Shown: one piece after another, positions 15,863 through 26,700 of the stretch | Layout: every line of letters starts with the position of its first letter | Position numbering within the stretch: the stretch's first letter is position 1 | From: PLOWO2-12-38-17 sp963709355 | GTDB lineage: Bacteria > Planctomycetota > Brocadiia > Brocadiales > Brocadiaceae | Length of the DNA stretch: 64,000 nucleotides | Direction: 5' to 3' | Assembly (NCBI GenBank): GCA_963709355.1 | Contig: CAVPVY010000005.1 | Location: 1,860,001-1,924,000, forward strand | The notes under the pieces: model-generated | The model's database searches: none | The model's input: the letters and a program-made list of their open reading frames with translations, nothing else | What the model was told of the DNA's origin: nothing | Position numbers and translations under genes: made by a program

Positions 15863-17550
15863 TGGATAAAAAAGCGCTTATTGCAATAGTTATTTGCGGG
15901 GTAATTATGATTTTATATTACCCCTTTATACAACCCTTGTTCTATCCAAAAGAGGATATACAAGTTCAGGAAACAAAAGAAGAAATTACCTCAGAAAAAG
16001 AGGCTGATATTAAGCCTGAAACACAACCAGAATCTACTGCAACTACACAAATTACTCGAGTACAAACTGATATCCCGTTAAAAGAAGTAGTTATTGAAAA
16101 CGAGCTTTTAAAAACAGTATGGACTAATGAAGGGGCCGCCCTCCAATCTATAGAACTAAAACAGTTCAAGGATGGAGAAAGAAAAAAAGTCCTTGAGCTA
16201 TTAAAAAATAAAGATACAAGATATCGTCCGCTCGCTATTGAGGGCATCAACCAAAAAACAGATTTTCAAAAACAACACTATAATATCGTAGAACAAAGTA
16301 GTAATAAAATTGTTTTTGCTACAAGTCTGGAAGACGGTGTAAATATTATTAAAAAAATTGTCCTATCGCCCGGTAAATATAATATAAACATGGAGGTCAC
16401 CTTAGAAAACACTACAGATAGGGAATTACCACTTTCATATAATATTATTGCATCATCTATGATTACACATGAAGGCGAAGTTTCTACAGATATTGCATCT
16501 GTAATGGGACTTGACGTCGGAAACAATAAAATTAAATTAATTCACACAGCGCCAAAGGAATTGCCTTCCAAAAATGAGTCCGTGGGTATTGTTTGGGCAG
16601 GTTCTACTAATAAATATTTCTCCACAATCCTGAAACCAGCTTCAACCGACCTTGTTAAACTTATAAACACACAGGCATTCGATCCGCAGGGAAACCTGAT
16701 AAACGAAAAGTCAGAACTGGGCGACTTTATGGTTACTCTGGAAACAAATAAATTCAGTATTCCACCCCATGATACAATCAACCACAGTTATATATATTTC
16801 ACTGGCCCTAAAAAGGAAGAGATCCTTGGGCAATATGAAACAATGGATGCGCTTCTTAGTTATGGCTGGTTAACGTCCATAAGCAAAGTACTCTTATATT
16901 TCCTAAATACTGTTTACAAAGTAGTCCCCAACTACGGCGTCTCTATCATCATTCTAACAATCATTATCAAGGCTATGCTGTTCCCGCTCACAAGGAAAAG
17001 CCAGTTGTCTATGTTCAGAATGCAACAATTACAGCCAATGATTAGCCAACTAAAGGAAAAATACAAGCACGATAAACAAAGACAGGGGAAAGAACAGGTG
17101 CAATTATTTAAGAAATATAAGGTAAATCCCATGAGTGGTTGTTTACCAATGCTTTTACAGCTCCCCGTTTTTATTGCGCTCTTTCGCACACTGCAGCTTT
17201 CCTTTGAAATGAGACAAGCACCGTTTACGCTTTGGATAAACGACCTGTCAAGACCTGACACCCTACTATATTTGACATTCAATATCCCTTTTATCGGAAA
17301 CGCTCTTAATATATTACCTTTGATAATGACCGGTGCTTCTTTCGCTCAAATGAAGATTATGCCAAAAGCAACAGCAACAGACCCACAAGCAAGGACACAA
17401 CAAAAAATGATGTCTTTTATGCCATTTATGTTCGCATTTATACTGTACCACATGCCGTCAGGGCTCACTATTTACTGGACAACAAGCACTATCCTAAGTA
17501 TTGTTGAAAGTATCCTGATCCGAAAATCTACAAAAAAGATAAAATTTTAA
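15862..17550 (+). CDS. yidC: membrane protein insertase YidC
   Basis: Inner-membrane insertase/foldase of 562 residues, a normal length for the long Gram-negative form. TM1 lies at residues 5-25, followed by the periplasmic beta domain (to about 320) and the conserved five-helix core: LLYFLNTVYKVVPNYGVSII, NPMSGCLPMLLQLPVFIALF and the final TM segments ending IRKSTKKIKF. The large periplasmic domain shows the host has a diderm-type envelope or at least uses the diderm form of YidC. It is coupled to the Trm112-like gene and lies 20 bases before mnmE. Confidence 0.97.
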   Translation: MDKKALIAIVICGVIMILYYPFIQPLFYPKEDIQVQETKEEITSEKEADIKPETQPESTATTQITRVQTDIPLKEVVIENELLKTVWTNEGAALQSIELKQFKDGERKKVLELLKNKDTRYRPLAIEGINQKTDFQKQHYNIVEQSSNKIVFATSLEDGVNIIKKIVLSPGKYNINMEVTLENTTDRELPLSYNIIASSMITHEGEVSTDIASVMGLDVGNNKIKLIHTAPKELPSKNESVGIVWAGSTNKYFSTILKPASTDLVKLINTQAFDPQGNLINEKSELGDFMVTLETNKFSIPPHDTINHSYIYFTGPKKEEILGQYETMDALLSYGWLTSISKVLLYFLNTVYKVVPNYGVSIIILTIIIKAMLFPLTRKSQLSMFRMQQLQPMISQLKEKYKHDKQRQGKEQVQLFKKYKVNPMSGCLPMLLQLPVFIALFRTLQLSFEMRQAPFTLWINDLSRPDTLLYLTFNIPFIGNALNILPLIMTGASFAQMKIMPKATATDPQARTQQKMMSFMPFMFAFILYHMPSGLTIYWTTSTILSIVESILIRKSTKKIKF

Positions 17551-17570
17551 CATATTATAACTTTTCCTCC

Positions 17571-18977
17571 ATGTCCATTGAAACACAGGACACAATAGCC
17601 GCAGTTTCCACACCATCGGGAAGGTCATTTAGTGCAATTATTAAAATTAGCGGCACTGAAGCTATTCAATGCATTAAAAATAGTTTTGTGCCTGATAGTC
17701 ATATTGATTTAGAAAATATGCCCACTTATACCTCCGTACAGGGGTACATAAACGTTCTGGAAGAACAGATTGATATTCCTGTGCTTTTGTATATCATGAG
17801 ACAACCATATTCGTATACAAAAGAAGACGTCGTGGAAATTCATACAATTGGTTCACCCTGTATTTTAGAAATGCTACTAAACTCCATTTTTTCAAAAAAC
17901 CCTGATACAAAACGAAATATTCGTATTTCGCAACCAGGTGAATTCACAAAACGAGCCTTCCTGCACGGCCGGATAGACCTTGCCCAAGCAGAATCCACAA
18001 TGCGCATCATCCGTGCACAAACAGATAGTGAATTAAAATCTGCAATCATGCAACTAACAGGAAGCATATCCAAACAAATAAAATACGTTCAGGACGAGGC
18101 TGCTTCTCTGTGCGCCCATATTGAAGCAGCAATTGACTTCTCAGATCAAGATATCGAATTAATTTCGATTGTAGAAATTACAAACAGATTGGAAACAATT
18201 AAAAGAACCATTTCCGACCTTTTCGCCCAATCCGAAACAAGTAAGGTTTCTACAGAGGGAATTAACACTATTCTATACGGTAAGCCAAACGTTGGCAAAT
18301 CAAGCCTGATAAATGCATTACTTGAGAAAAAAAGAGCTGTTGTAAGCGAGATACCGGGAACGACACGCGATATCATTGCAGACACACTCGACGTATCAGG
18401 TGTCCACTTTAAATTGATTGACACTGCAGGAATAGACGAAGCAGAAGATATTGTTTCGTCTCTGGCAATGGAAAGAACAAAGAACACTTTAAAATCAGCG
18501 CATGTTATACTTATTGTATTTGATGATAACACAAGCATAAACGAGCAACTAAGAGAAATAAAATCAGAGAATATAACCGGCAGCAGAATTATAGTGGTTA
18601 ATAAATGTGATTTACAAAAGAATGATCTTCCGGTTGAATTACCGGTAGAATTAAGAAAATACCCAGTCGTGCGCACATCTACAACCACAGGCGAAGGGTT
18701 GGAAAAACTTAAAAAAATATTATTAGAAATAGTGTTGGGAGGTCAAGTAAATATATATGGAAGCACTTCAACTTTTAATACACGCCAAAAAGAGGCGCTC
18801 ATGCGCTCCTTCCAATCAATTTTACAAACCATTGAATCTGCAAGAAATGATGAAAGCTATGAATTTATAGCGCTGAACCTGCGTATAGCTATAGATGCGC
18901 TTGGAGAAGTTGTTGGAGAGATCACAACCGAAAATATTTTAGATAAGATATTTTCTGGGTTTTGTATAGGTAAGTAA
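17571..18977 (+). CDS. mnmE: tRNA modification GTPase MnmE
   Basis: Forms the 5-carboxymethylaminomethyl group at wobble U34 of tRNA together with MnmG. Full length (468 residues): N-terminal tetrahydrofolate-binding domain (TIAAVSTPSGRSFSAIIKISG), helical domain, inserted G domain with the P-loop GKPNVGKSSLI (about 236-246), DTAGI, NKCD, and the catalytic C-terminal CIGK. It ends one base before the dCMP deaminase start. The yidC-mnmE order is conserved widely in bacteria. Confidence 0.97.
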   Translation: MSIETQDTIAAVSTPSGRSFSAIIKISGTEAIQCIKNSFVPDSHIDLENMPTYTSVQGYINVLEEQIDIPVLLYIMRQPYSYTKEDVVEIHTIGSPCILEMLLNSIFSKNPDTKRNIRISQPGEFTKRAFLHGRIDLAQAESTMRIIRAQTDSELKSAIMQLTGSISKQIKYVQDEAASLCAHIEAAIDFSDQDIELISIVEITNRLETIKRTISDLFAQSETSKVSTEGINTILYGKPNVGKSSLINALLEKKRAVVSEIPGTTRDIIADTLDVSGVHFKLIDTAGIDEAEDIVSSLAMERTKNTLKSAHVILIVFDDNTSINEQLREIKSENITGSRIIVVNKCDLQKNDLPVELPVELRKYPVVRTSTTTGEGLEKLKKILLEIVLGGQVNIYGSTSTFNTRQKEALMRSFQSILQTIESARNDESYEFIALNLRIAIDALGEVVGEITTENILDKIFSGFCIGK

Positions 18978-18978
18978 A

Positions 18979-19446
18979 ATGTCCAAGAGACCCTCCTGGG
19001 ATGAATATTTTTTAAGCATTACAAAGGAAGTTGCTAAGCGTTCAACATGTTTGCGCAGACAAGTGGGCGCTATCCTTGTAATGGATAAACATATCCTGAC
19101 TACTGGCTATAACGGTGCCCCCAGCGGACTTCAACACTGTTTAGACATAGGCTGTTTAAGAGAACAATTAAAGATACCTCCGGGGGAACGGCATGAACTC
19201 TGTCGAGGACTTCACGCAGAGATGAATGCCCTGCTTCAGGCGTCACGTTACGGTATTAAAATCTCTGGCGCAACCCTTTACACTACCACTTACCCATGTT
19301 CGTTATGCGCAAAGATGCTGGTAAATGCAGGCATTCAGCGTATTGTTACTATCACAGATTACCCAGACCCGCTTGCAAAAGATATACTCTCAATAGCAAA
19401 AATTAATGTTGATATTTTTGAACAGAAAGACATTAAAAACGAATAA
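18979..19446 (+). CDS. comEB: deoxycytidylate (dCMP) deaminase
   Basis: Zinc-dependent dCMP deaminase (155 residues) converting dCMP to dUMP for dTTP synthesis. The zinc/catalytic motif is HAEMNAL (His-Ala-Glu near residue 77) with PCSLC (about residues 107-111); a second Cys/His group, CLDIGCLREQ..ERHELCRGLH, is typical of ComEB-type enzymes. It is the last gene of the Trm112-yidC-mnmE operon, and 98 bases separate it from the promoter of the ribonucleotide reductase operon, which suits a shared place in deoxynucleotide supply. Confidence 0.93.
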   Translation: MSKRPSWDEYFLSITKEVAKRSTCLRRQVGAILVMDKHILTTGYNGAPSGLQHCLDIGCLREQLKIPPGERHELCRGLHAEMNALLQASRYGIKISGATLYTTTYPCSLCAKMLVNAGIQRIVTITDYPDPLAKDILSIAKINVDIFEQKDIKNE

Positions 19447-19543
19447 TTCAAGTTTATTAATATCCATAAATACAACACAAGAAAATCCCCTAACAAAGAG
19501 ATACCATAATTAATAATATTTTTATTTATTATTTATTTTACTA

Positions 19544-19595
19544 TTGACTATATATATCTTGTATGTTATATATTCAACCTAACAATATATAGGAT
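19544..19595 (+). promoter_or_regulatory. nrdR-nrdDG promoter with NrdR-box-like sites
   Basis: TTGACT (19544-19549) and TATATA (19567-19572), 17 bases apart, form a good sigma-70 type promoter. NrdR boxes have the core CWATATATWG. CAATATATAG at 19583-19592 matches exactly and would lie near the transcription start; CTATATATAT at 19548-19557, overlapping the -35, matches 9 of 10; a third ATATAT lies within the -10. Such paired sites fit negative autoregulation of nrdR and control of nrdDG. The match is by eye to the known consensus. Confidence 0.65.
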
Positions 19596-19638
19596 GCTAA
19601 TGTGAACTTATTCAAATCAGAAAATTCCTATAAAACTC

Positions 19639-20148
19639 ATGCAATGTCTGTTTTGTAAAGTGGACAATGACAAGGTTGTCAATTCACGCACATCGGTAGA
19701 CGGCTTAAGTATCAAACGCCGCCGTGAATGCCTGAATTGTGGTAGAAGATACACCACATATGAGCGAATCGAAGAAAACCCTCTGCGCGTAGTGAAAAAA
19801 GACGGAACAAGAGAGGCCTTTGACCGTAAAAAGATTTTAAATGGATTTTTGAAAGCGTGTGAGAAGAGACCTGTTTCTACAGATACGCTGGAAAATATTG
19901 TAAACGAAATCGAACGTGAGATTTACAGCAAGTTTGATCGCGAAGTGACATCGAGTTTTATAGGGTCTCTGGTGATGCAAAAATTGAGAATTCTGGATAT
20001 GGTTGCTTACGTGCGCTTTGCATCGGTGTACAGAGAATTTAAAGATATTTCTGAATTTATTGATGAACTCAAACCGTTAATGACAAGTGTAAAAAAAGAT
20101 AAAAAGGGTGGGGGTCTCAACTCCCGTAATGTATCTCTTCAACATTAG
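19639..20148 (+). CDS. nrdR: transcriptional repressor NrdR
   Basis: Nucleotide-sensing repressor of ribonucleotide reductase genes (169 residues). The N-terminal zinc ribbon (MQCLFCKVDNDKV..CLNCGRRYTTYER) and the ATP-cone domain (LRVVKKDGTREAFDRKKIL) are complete; a Lys-rich C-terminal tail follows. Binding of dATP/ATP by the cone allows binding to the boxes just upstream. The stop is 19 bases before the nrdD start, placing the regulator in front of its own target genes. Confidence 0.97.
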   Translation: MQCLFCKVDNDKVVNSRTSVDGLSIKRRRECLNCGRRYTTYERIEENPLRVVKKDGTREAFDRKKILNGFLKACEKRPVSTDTLENIVNEIEREIYSKFDREVTSSFIGSLVMQKLRILDMVAYVRFASVYREFKDISEFIDELKPLMTSVKKDKKGGGLNSRNVSLQH

Positions 20149-20167
20149 ACCGGAGGGGGAAAGGGGC

Positions 20168-22616
20168 ATGAACACAACAGCCACGATAGAGTATGTGTTA
20201 AAACGTGATGGAAGAAAAGCACCTTTTAATGAGAAAAAGATTGCGGATGCCATCTTCAGGGCTGCCCAGGCAGTTGGAGGCGAAGATCGTGCCCTGTCAG
20301 AAGAACTGGCGGGTGTGGTTGCCATGTTTTTGGAAAAGAAATACTCCGGTAAGACTCCAGGAATTGAAGACGTACAGGATATTGTTGAAAAGATCCTTAT
20401 TGAGACAGGACATGCCAAGACCGCTAAAGCTTATATACTTTATCGTGATAAAAGGACAAGAATTCGAGAATCCCTTCGCGTAAGGAAACAAACAAAACAA
20501 AAGGCAGATACAACAGATGTTTCTCTGCTTGTAAACACAGAAACAAAAGATGAAGTATACCCGTGGGACAAACGGAAGATTGCAACAGCCATGGAGAAAG
20601 AAGCAGACATTCCAGAAGAGATAGCATCCGAGATAGCCAATGTTGTCGAACAAAGGGTATTTGCCTCCGGATTAAACCGCATTTCAACAACATTAATCAG
20701 GGAACTGGTAGACAACGAACTTTTCGAAAGAGGGCTTAATAAAAAGCTTGAAAAACAGACCGTAATCGGTATGCCTAAATACGATCTCGAAGAATTAATA
20801 TTATCGAAAAATAAGGAAAACAGCAATATTGCTACTAATAACCCCGAGGCAATTAATCTTGCAATTGCTGAAAACACTTTAAAACAATTTGCCCTGCAGG
20901 AAGTATTCTCAAAAGATGTTGCCAATGCACATCTAAATGGAATATTACACTTACATGATCTTGGATATCCAACTCGTGTATATTGCTCTTCCCATTCACT
21001 CGAATACCTGAAAAAATATGGATTATCACTTCAGAATCTTGATACGGAATCAGCACCTGCTAAACATGCGCGCACCCTTACAGGTCATCTGAATACATTC
21101 CTTGCATCCATGCAGGCTTACTATGCCGGCGCCCTGGGTGTAGGGTACATTAATATTATGTATGCCCCGTATATTGAAGGAATGAGCTACAAGGAAATGA
21201 AACAGGAAGCGCAGCATCTTATCTTTAGTTGCTCGCAAAGCGCCTTTTCACGCGGAGGACAGACTTTATTTCTCGATTTCAACGTCCACACCGGGGTTCC
21301 AAGATATCTGAGAAATATTCCGGCTATAGGGCCCAGCGGTAAACCAACAGGAAAGACATATGGGGATTACGACGATACAGCCAGACAATTTACACTTGCC
21401 ATGTTAGACGTCTGGCGAGAAGGGGATTGCTACAGACATCCCTTTGCATTTCCAAAATGTGATTTCCATATTAACGAGGATACACTCAATGATCCAAAAC
21501 AATATGAACTCCTTGAATATGCATGTCAGATTGCCAGCGAGAATGGCGTACCATATTTCATATTTGACAGGGACGAAATTACACTTTCGGCTTGTTGCCG
21601 TTTGCGTACTACAATTACTGATAATTACATGATTCTACATCCGGAAAGTATGCGCTTCTGCGGATTTCAGAATATTACTATTAACCTCCCGCAGGCGGCA
21701 TACAGGGCTGGGAGAGGAAACTGGGATGCACTACTCAAAGAAATTGATAAAGCAATTGAAATTGCAATAAAAGCACATCTTCAGAAGAAGATGTTTGTCG
21801 GAAAACTTATGTCAAGTCCAGAAATGCCGCTCTGGGAAATTGGCAAAAAGGCAAGGGATGGCCGTCCCTACGTAGATATGGAGACTTCAACGTATATTGT
21901 AGGTATATTAGGATTAAATGAATGCCTGCAATTTATGACGGGTCGTGAACTGCACGAAGGTGATGATATGATAAGAGCAGGGACTGCGGATTATTTCTCA
22001 CATGTATATGCGCGTCAAGGAGGCGGGAAAGAAATACAATTTAAAATTCTCTCTCGAAGAATCCCCAGCTGAAAGCGCCAGCAGAAGACTTGCAAAGGTT
22101 GATGTCCGAAACTATCCAGAAGCCTCTGAAATAGTCAAAGGAAATATAGAAAAAGATGAGTTCTACTACACCAACAGTGTACATTTACGTCCGGACGCCC
22201 CTGTGGATATGATTACAAGGATATTTCTCCAGAGCAAGTTCCATACAATGATAGAATCCGGCGCTATCATCCATGCATTCGTCGGAGAAGAAAGGCCTTC
22301 CGCATCAAGTATTATGAACCTTGTAAAAAAGACCTTTAAAAATACGCAGGCTGCCCAACTTACAATCTCTCCTGAATTTACTATCTGCAGCGATTGTAAA
22401 AAGGTTACGCAAAAGCTTACAGACATATGTAAATACTGCGGCTCAAGAAATGTATATGGTATTACGAGGATTGTTGGCTATTACAGCCGAATCAATAATT
22501 GGAACAAATCGAAAATAGGCGAACTTGCGGACAGACACAAAGGTAATTATAGCTTAAAAGATTTATTGCCAGAAAAGGTGCATGTCAGCACAGAACCGTG
22601 CGCATCAATTTGTTAA
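20168..22616 (+). pseudogene. nrdD: anaerobic ribonucleotide reductase NrdD, one-base frameshift
   Basis: Oxygen-sensitive class III ribonucleoside-triphosphate reductase. The start ATG at 20168 follows GGAGGGGGAAAGGGG. Two ATP-cone domains occupy about residues 1-95 and 110-200, then the catalytic barrel; the final part carries the zinc Cys pairs (CSDCKK, CKYCGS) and the glycyl-radical region near TRIVGYYSRINNW. The frame breaks at GGG 21980-21982: removing one G gives AGLRIISHMYMRVKEAGKKY and joins two otherwise perfect halves. All essential residues survive, so either a sequencing/assembly error or a recent mutation is likely; programmed shifting is less likely. Confidence 0.9.
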
Positions 22617-22645
22617 TTTATAATTTACAATTTAAAATCTAATAA

Positions 22646-23377
22646 ATGATACCGATAAAAGGTTTTATAGAAAATAGTCTTATTGAATGGGAAGGAAAGA
22701 TTGCTTCCATAATCTTCCTTCCAACCTGTAATTTCCGTTGCCCTTACTGCCATGCCCCGCATCTAGTTCAAACACACAACGAACTCGAGTCCATTCCGGC
22801 GGAGGTTATAATTGATAAGATAAGACAAAACATTGACTGGTTGGATGGTGTGGTAGTTACAGGCGGAGAACCAACATCACATAGGAATCTGGAGGCACTA
22901 CTTAAGTTACTAAAAGACACTTGCATCAGCGTACGACTGGATACAAATGGAACAAATCCGGAGATATTACAACATCTGATTACTAAAAACCTTGTAGATT
23001 GTATAGCAATGGATATTAAAGCGCCTTTGTTAAAAGAAAAATACGAACAAATTTCTGGTGTATCTTGCAACATAGATGAAATCAAAGAAAGTATTCGTAT
23101 TATTATGGAAAATTTTATTGAATATGAATTTCGTACGACTGTATGCCCCACCCAATTAGATGGAAACGATATCGAAGACATTGCAAAATCAATAAAGGGT
23201 GCAAGGCGCTATATAATTCAATCTTTTAAACCAAACCATTGTCTGGATACGAGGATGTTAAATATAAAACCGTACCCTGATGAAAAGCTCAAAAATTTTG
23301 CATTCACCGCTGGCAGATATGTCGAGTATTGTTGTGTACGTGGTGAATCAAAAAATAACATAGGAAGGGATTGGTAA
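22646..23377 (+). CDS. nrdG: anaerobic ribonucleotide reductase activating protein NrdG
   Basis: Radical-SAM activase that installs the glycyl radical on NrdD. The [4Fe-4S]/SAM motif CNFRCPYCH lies near residues 29-37, followed by VVTGGEPTSH (the GGE element) and DTNGTNP. At 243 residues it is of the NrdG2/pyruvate-formate-lyase-activase-like subtype rather than the short E. coli form. It is the last gene of nrdR-nrdD-nrdG, 29 bases after nrdD. Its intactness argues that the upstream nrdD is, or was until recently, in use. Confidence 0.92.
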   Translation: MIPIKGFIENSLIEWEGKIASIIFLPTCNFRCPYCHAPHLVQTHNELESIPAEVIIDKIRQNIDWLDGVVVTGGEPTSHRNLEALLKLLKDTCISVRLDTNGTNPEILQHLITKNLVDCIAMDIKAPLLKEKYEQISGVSCNIDEIKESIRIIMENFIEYEFRTTVCPTQLDGNDIEDIAKSIKGARRYIIQSFKPNHCLDTRMLNIKPYPDEKLKNFAFTAGRYVEYCCVRGESKNNIGRDW

Positions 23378-23432
23378 CTTATCACGCAGTTTGGTCCTCA
23401 TATTGAATAACTTTGAAAGGGGGTGATTGAAT

Positions 23433-23513
23433 ATGGCAGTCAAGAAAGGTGGAATGTCATCAAAATCTAAGGGAACAAAAAAGGGGGGAAGTAAAAAGAA
23501 AGGTTGTAGGTAA
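23433..23513 (+). CDS. 26-residue Lys/Gly-rich basic peptide (candidate)
   Basis: Short frame MAVKKGGMSSKSKGTKKG.. ending KKKGCR, with 10 Lys and a single Cys next to the last residue. An unusually good ribosome site, AAAGGGGGTGATTGAAT, precedes the ATG. It sits between nrdG and smc, and a strong hairpin at 23649-23685 follows. I do not know a named family; small basic proteins of this kind could bind nucleic acid. Its reality rests on the ribosome site and the low-complexity but coding-like composition. Confidence 0.5.
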   Translation: MAVKKGGMSSKSKGTKKGGSKKKGCR

Positions 23514-23648
23514 AATATTAAATATTATGAGTATAAATTTTTCTAAATAATTTTTGTATTTATATTAAGATTTGTATAAAAACATAAATATAAAAAAACT
23601 ACTAAGAACGTTTGTATTCATTTATTTAAGGACCAAATGTGTTCATGG

Positions 23649-23685
23649 AATAGGGGCGTTTCGACTAAATCGAAATGCCCCTATT
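23649..23685 (+). terminator. strong hairpin upstream of smc
   Basis: AATAGGGGCGTTTCGA (23649-23664) pairs with TCGAAATGCCCCTATT (23670-23685) around the loop CTAAA: 16 pairs with one G-T. The downstream run is TTTC then AT-rich, so it is a plausible intrinsic terminator for the small peptide gene or nrd operon. It lies inside the longer smc frame that begins at 23637, which is one reason for starting smc at 23715. Confidence 0.6.
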
Positions 23686-23714
23686 TCATATTAAATATCG
23701 TTAAAAAAAATCTC

Positions 23715-26700
23715 ATGAAACTAAAGAAATTAGAATTGTTTGGATTTAAGTCTTTTGCTGATAAGACTGAAATTGTATTTGAAGATGGAATTACCGTCAT
23801 TGTAGGACCTAACGGATGCGGGAAAAGCAATGTCATTGATGCAGTCAAGTGGGTGCTAGGAGAGCAAAGTGTAAAATCACTGAGAGGCAATGAAATGGCA
23901 GACGTAATTTTCAGCGGAACGGAATCACGGCCATCCCTTGGCTATGCTGAGGTGTCTCTAACTATATTAAATGACAGGGGATTACTTCCACTCGAATACT
24001 CTGAAGTGTGCATAACCCGACGTCTATATTCCTCTGGTGAATCGGAATATCTTATAAACAAGCAAATTTGTCGTTTGAAGGACATTCGTGACCTATTCCT
24101 TGACACCGGTTTCGGCGCAGACTCACATTCTGTAATTGAGCAGGATAATGTAGAGGCGCTGTTACAGGCAAACGTCCACGAAAGACGCTTCTTGTTTGAG
24201 GAGGTTGCTGGTATCAGTAAGTTTAAAGTAAGAAAAAAAGTTGCCCTCAGTAAACTTGAGCATGTTGAACAGAATTTGTTAAGGGTTAATGATATTATCG
24301 AAGAACTGCAAAAACAACTCCGCTCAATAAAACTTCAAGCCTCAAAAGCAAGGAAATACCAAGAATATACTGAACAGTTAAAAAAATTAAAAGTTAGTAT
24401 CTCCTTAAAGAATTATCGCGAACTCAAAGGCAAAAAGAATGAGGCATCGGAAAACATAAGTCAAATTGAAACTCAAAGCCAGAAGATGTCTACAAATATA
24501 AACGACATTGAAATACGTATAAATGAAGTTGAGAATTCAATAAAACAGTTACAACAGCAATTGTCACAAGTGCAAACTGAATTAATAAATATTGAGTCAC
24601 AAATATTAAATAATCATGATAAGATAAAATATAATCACGAACGCATAAAAGAATTGGAAAATCAATATCTGAAATACACTGAACAACAGAAAATCCTGAA
24701 AAATAAAATATGCGAAATGAGCGAAAAGATTTCGGAAACAAAAGACTTGCTTAATGTAGTAGAACAAGAGATATCGAAGTTTCTTGATATTCAAAAAACA
24801 AAAGAAACAGAACTAAAACAAGTGTGTCTCGAGTGTGATTTGTTATACCAAAGTATCGATGAGAAAAAATCAGAGGTCATAAATATCCTTCAAAAAGAAT
24901 CTACTCTTCAAAATGAAGTGGGTAGTTTGAACACGGAAAACGATGCCCTGAAATCAAGAAAGTTGCGCCTTTCAAAGAGACAAGAAGAGATTGACTCATT
25001 TGTAAATATACTAACTACTAAACACACGGAAATTACAAATGAAAAGAAAGCACTAAATGAAGAATTTGGTTGTTTAAATCAGAAATTATCAACAACAAAA
25101 GAACGTATTCAAAAGCTTGTAAATGCCATGCAATCATTAGATGAACAATTCAACCAACAGAAACAATTACAGGTCAGTAAAACTTCCAGATATGAAATTC
25201 TGATGGACTACGAAATGCGAGCAGAAGGTATAGATAGTGGTGCAGTGTCAATCCTTAATGAATCCAAAAAAGAACATACAGAAATAAAAGGCATACGTGG
25301 CATGATTGCCGATCTCCTAAAAGTAGACTTAACATATGCACCGGCTATTGAATCTGCCTTAGGGGAAAAAGCACAAGGTATAATTACAAATACAACAGAA
25401 GACGCAGTTAGTGCCTTAATATATTTACAAGCAAACCAAAAAGGACGAGCAATCTTCTTACCTCTAGACAGAACAAATGGGCAACTTACTATTTCTGAAG
25501 AATTATTACAAAAACCTGCTGTTATTGGCATTGCCAGTAAACTAATAAACACCACTGATGATGTTTATAAAGCAATTAATGGTCTATTAAACAATACAGT
25601 TATCGTAAAAGACCTTAGCTCGGCGCTGGCATTAAGCAGTAATACGCACAATATCCGTTTTGTTACACTTGACGGTGAATTATTGGAATCGGCTGGTACA
25701 ATCAGCGGGGGTAAAAAGCATGGACAGCTAGGAATCATATCAAGAAAAAGTGAACTTGTTAAACTCGAGCAGGAATTAACTCAAATTAACCAAACAATAG
25801 AACAACTAAAACAGAATAAAAATATTTTAATCGAAGAGCTAAAAGCACTAGAAACTGGAACAACGCAACTGACAAAGAGAGTAGAAGAAATAAATATTCT
25901 TAAAATCTCTAAAGATAGCGAAATTATACAGCACGAGAAAAAGCGAGATGAACTTATATCGGAAAAAAATATTAACGAAGGTGAGTTGGAAGAACTTTAC
26001 ATAGAAGAAAAAAACACCCTTGAGCGCGAGTGTATTTTGCAAGATGAAATGAAAAAGCTAAACCATCATCGTGAGGAGCTGGAACAACAAATTGAAGATG
26101 CCTCTACTCTGGTAAAGGAAAAAGAATCTTCTAAAAAAGTCACACAGGATGAAGTAACAACCCTTAAAGTTAATCTGGCACAAAAGCGAGAGAAGAAAGA
26201 TGGATTAAATAATATATTTAACGAACTATCTACAGCGCATAAAGATGATCAGGAACAGATTAAAAGTATAGCTAGCGAAAGCCAAACCTGTCAGCAAAAA
26301 AAATTAGACGTTGTAGAAGACATCCGGAATCTTGAAATTCAGATAAACGAGCTTCAAAATAAAAAGACCTTACTGGAAGAATCTATAAACTCGACAAAAA
26401 CAGAACAAAACACCCTCAATCTTAAAGTTACTGATTTAAAAACATATCTGGAAGAAAAACACGCGGAACTCAGACAAGTAGAACAAAAATCCCAGGAATT
26501 AAAACTTAAAGAAAACGAGTATCAAATACGAATCTCAAATTTAGAAGACCGTATTAGAGAAGACTATCATCTCGAATTATCGGCAATTGATACCGGAACA
26601 GGGGAAATTAATCTGGAATTGAGCATTTTACAAGCAGAAAAATCTGATGCACCCCAACCCACAATTGATTTCTGGGAAGCAGTCTCCAAAGAAATAGAAG

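Noticed and set aside
20108..20167. GTG start of nrdD at 20108
   Set aside because: It overlaps the end of nrdR and lacks a ribosome site; ATG 20168 has an excellent one and matches the ATP-cone start.
23637..23714. Upstream GTG start of smc
   Set aside because: The added 26 codons run through a strong hairpin and are not part of the SMC family.
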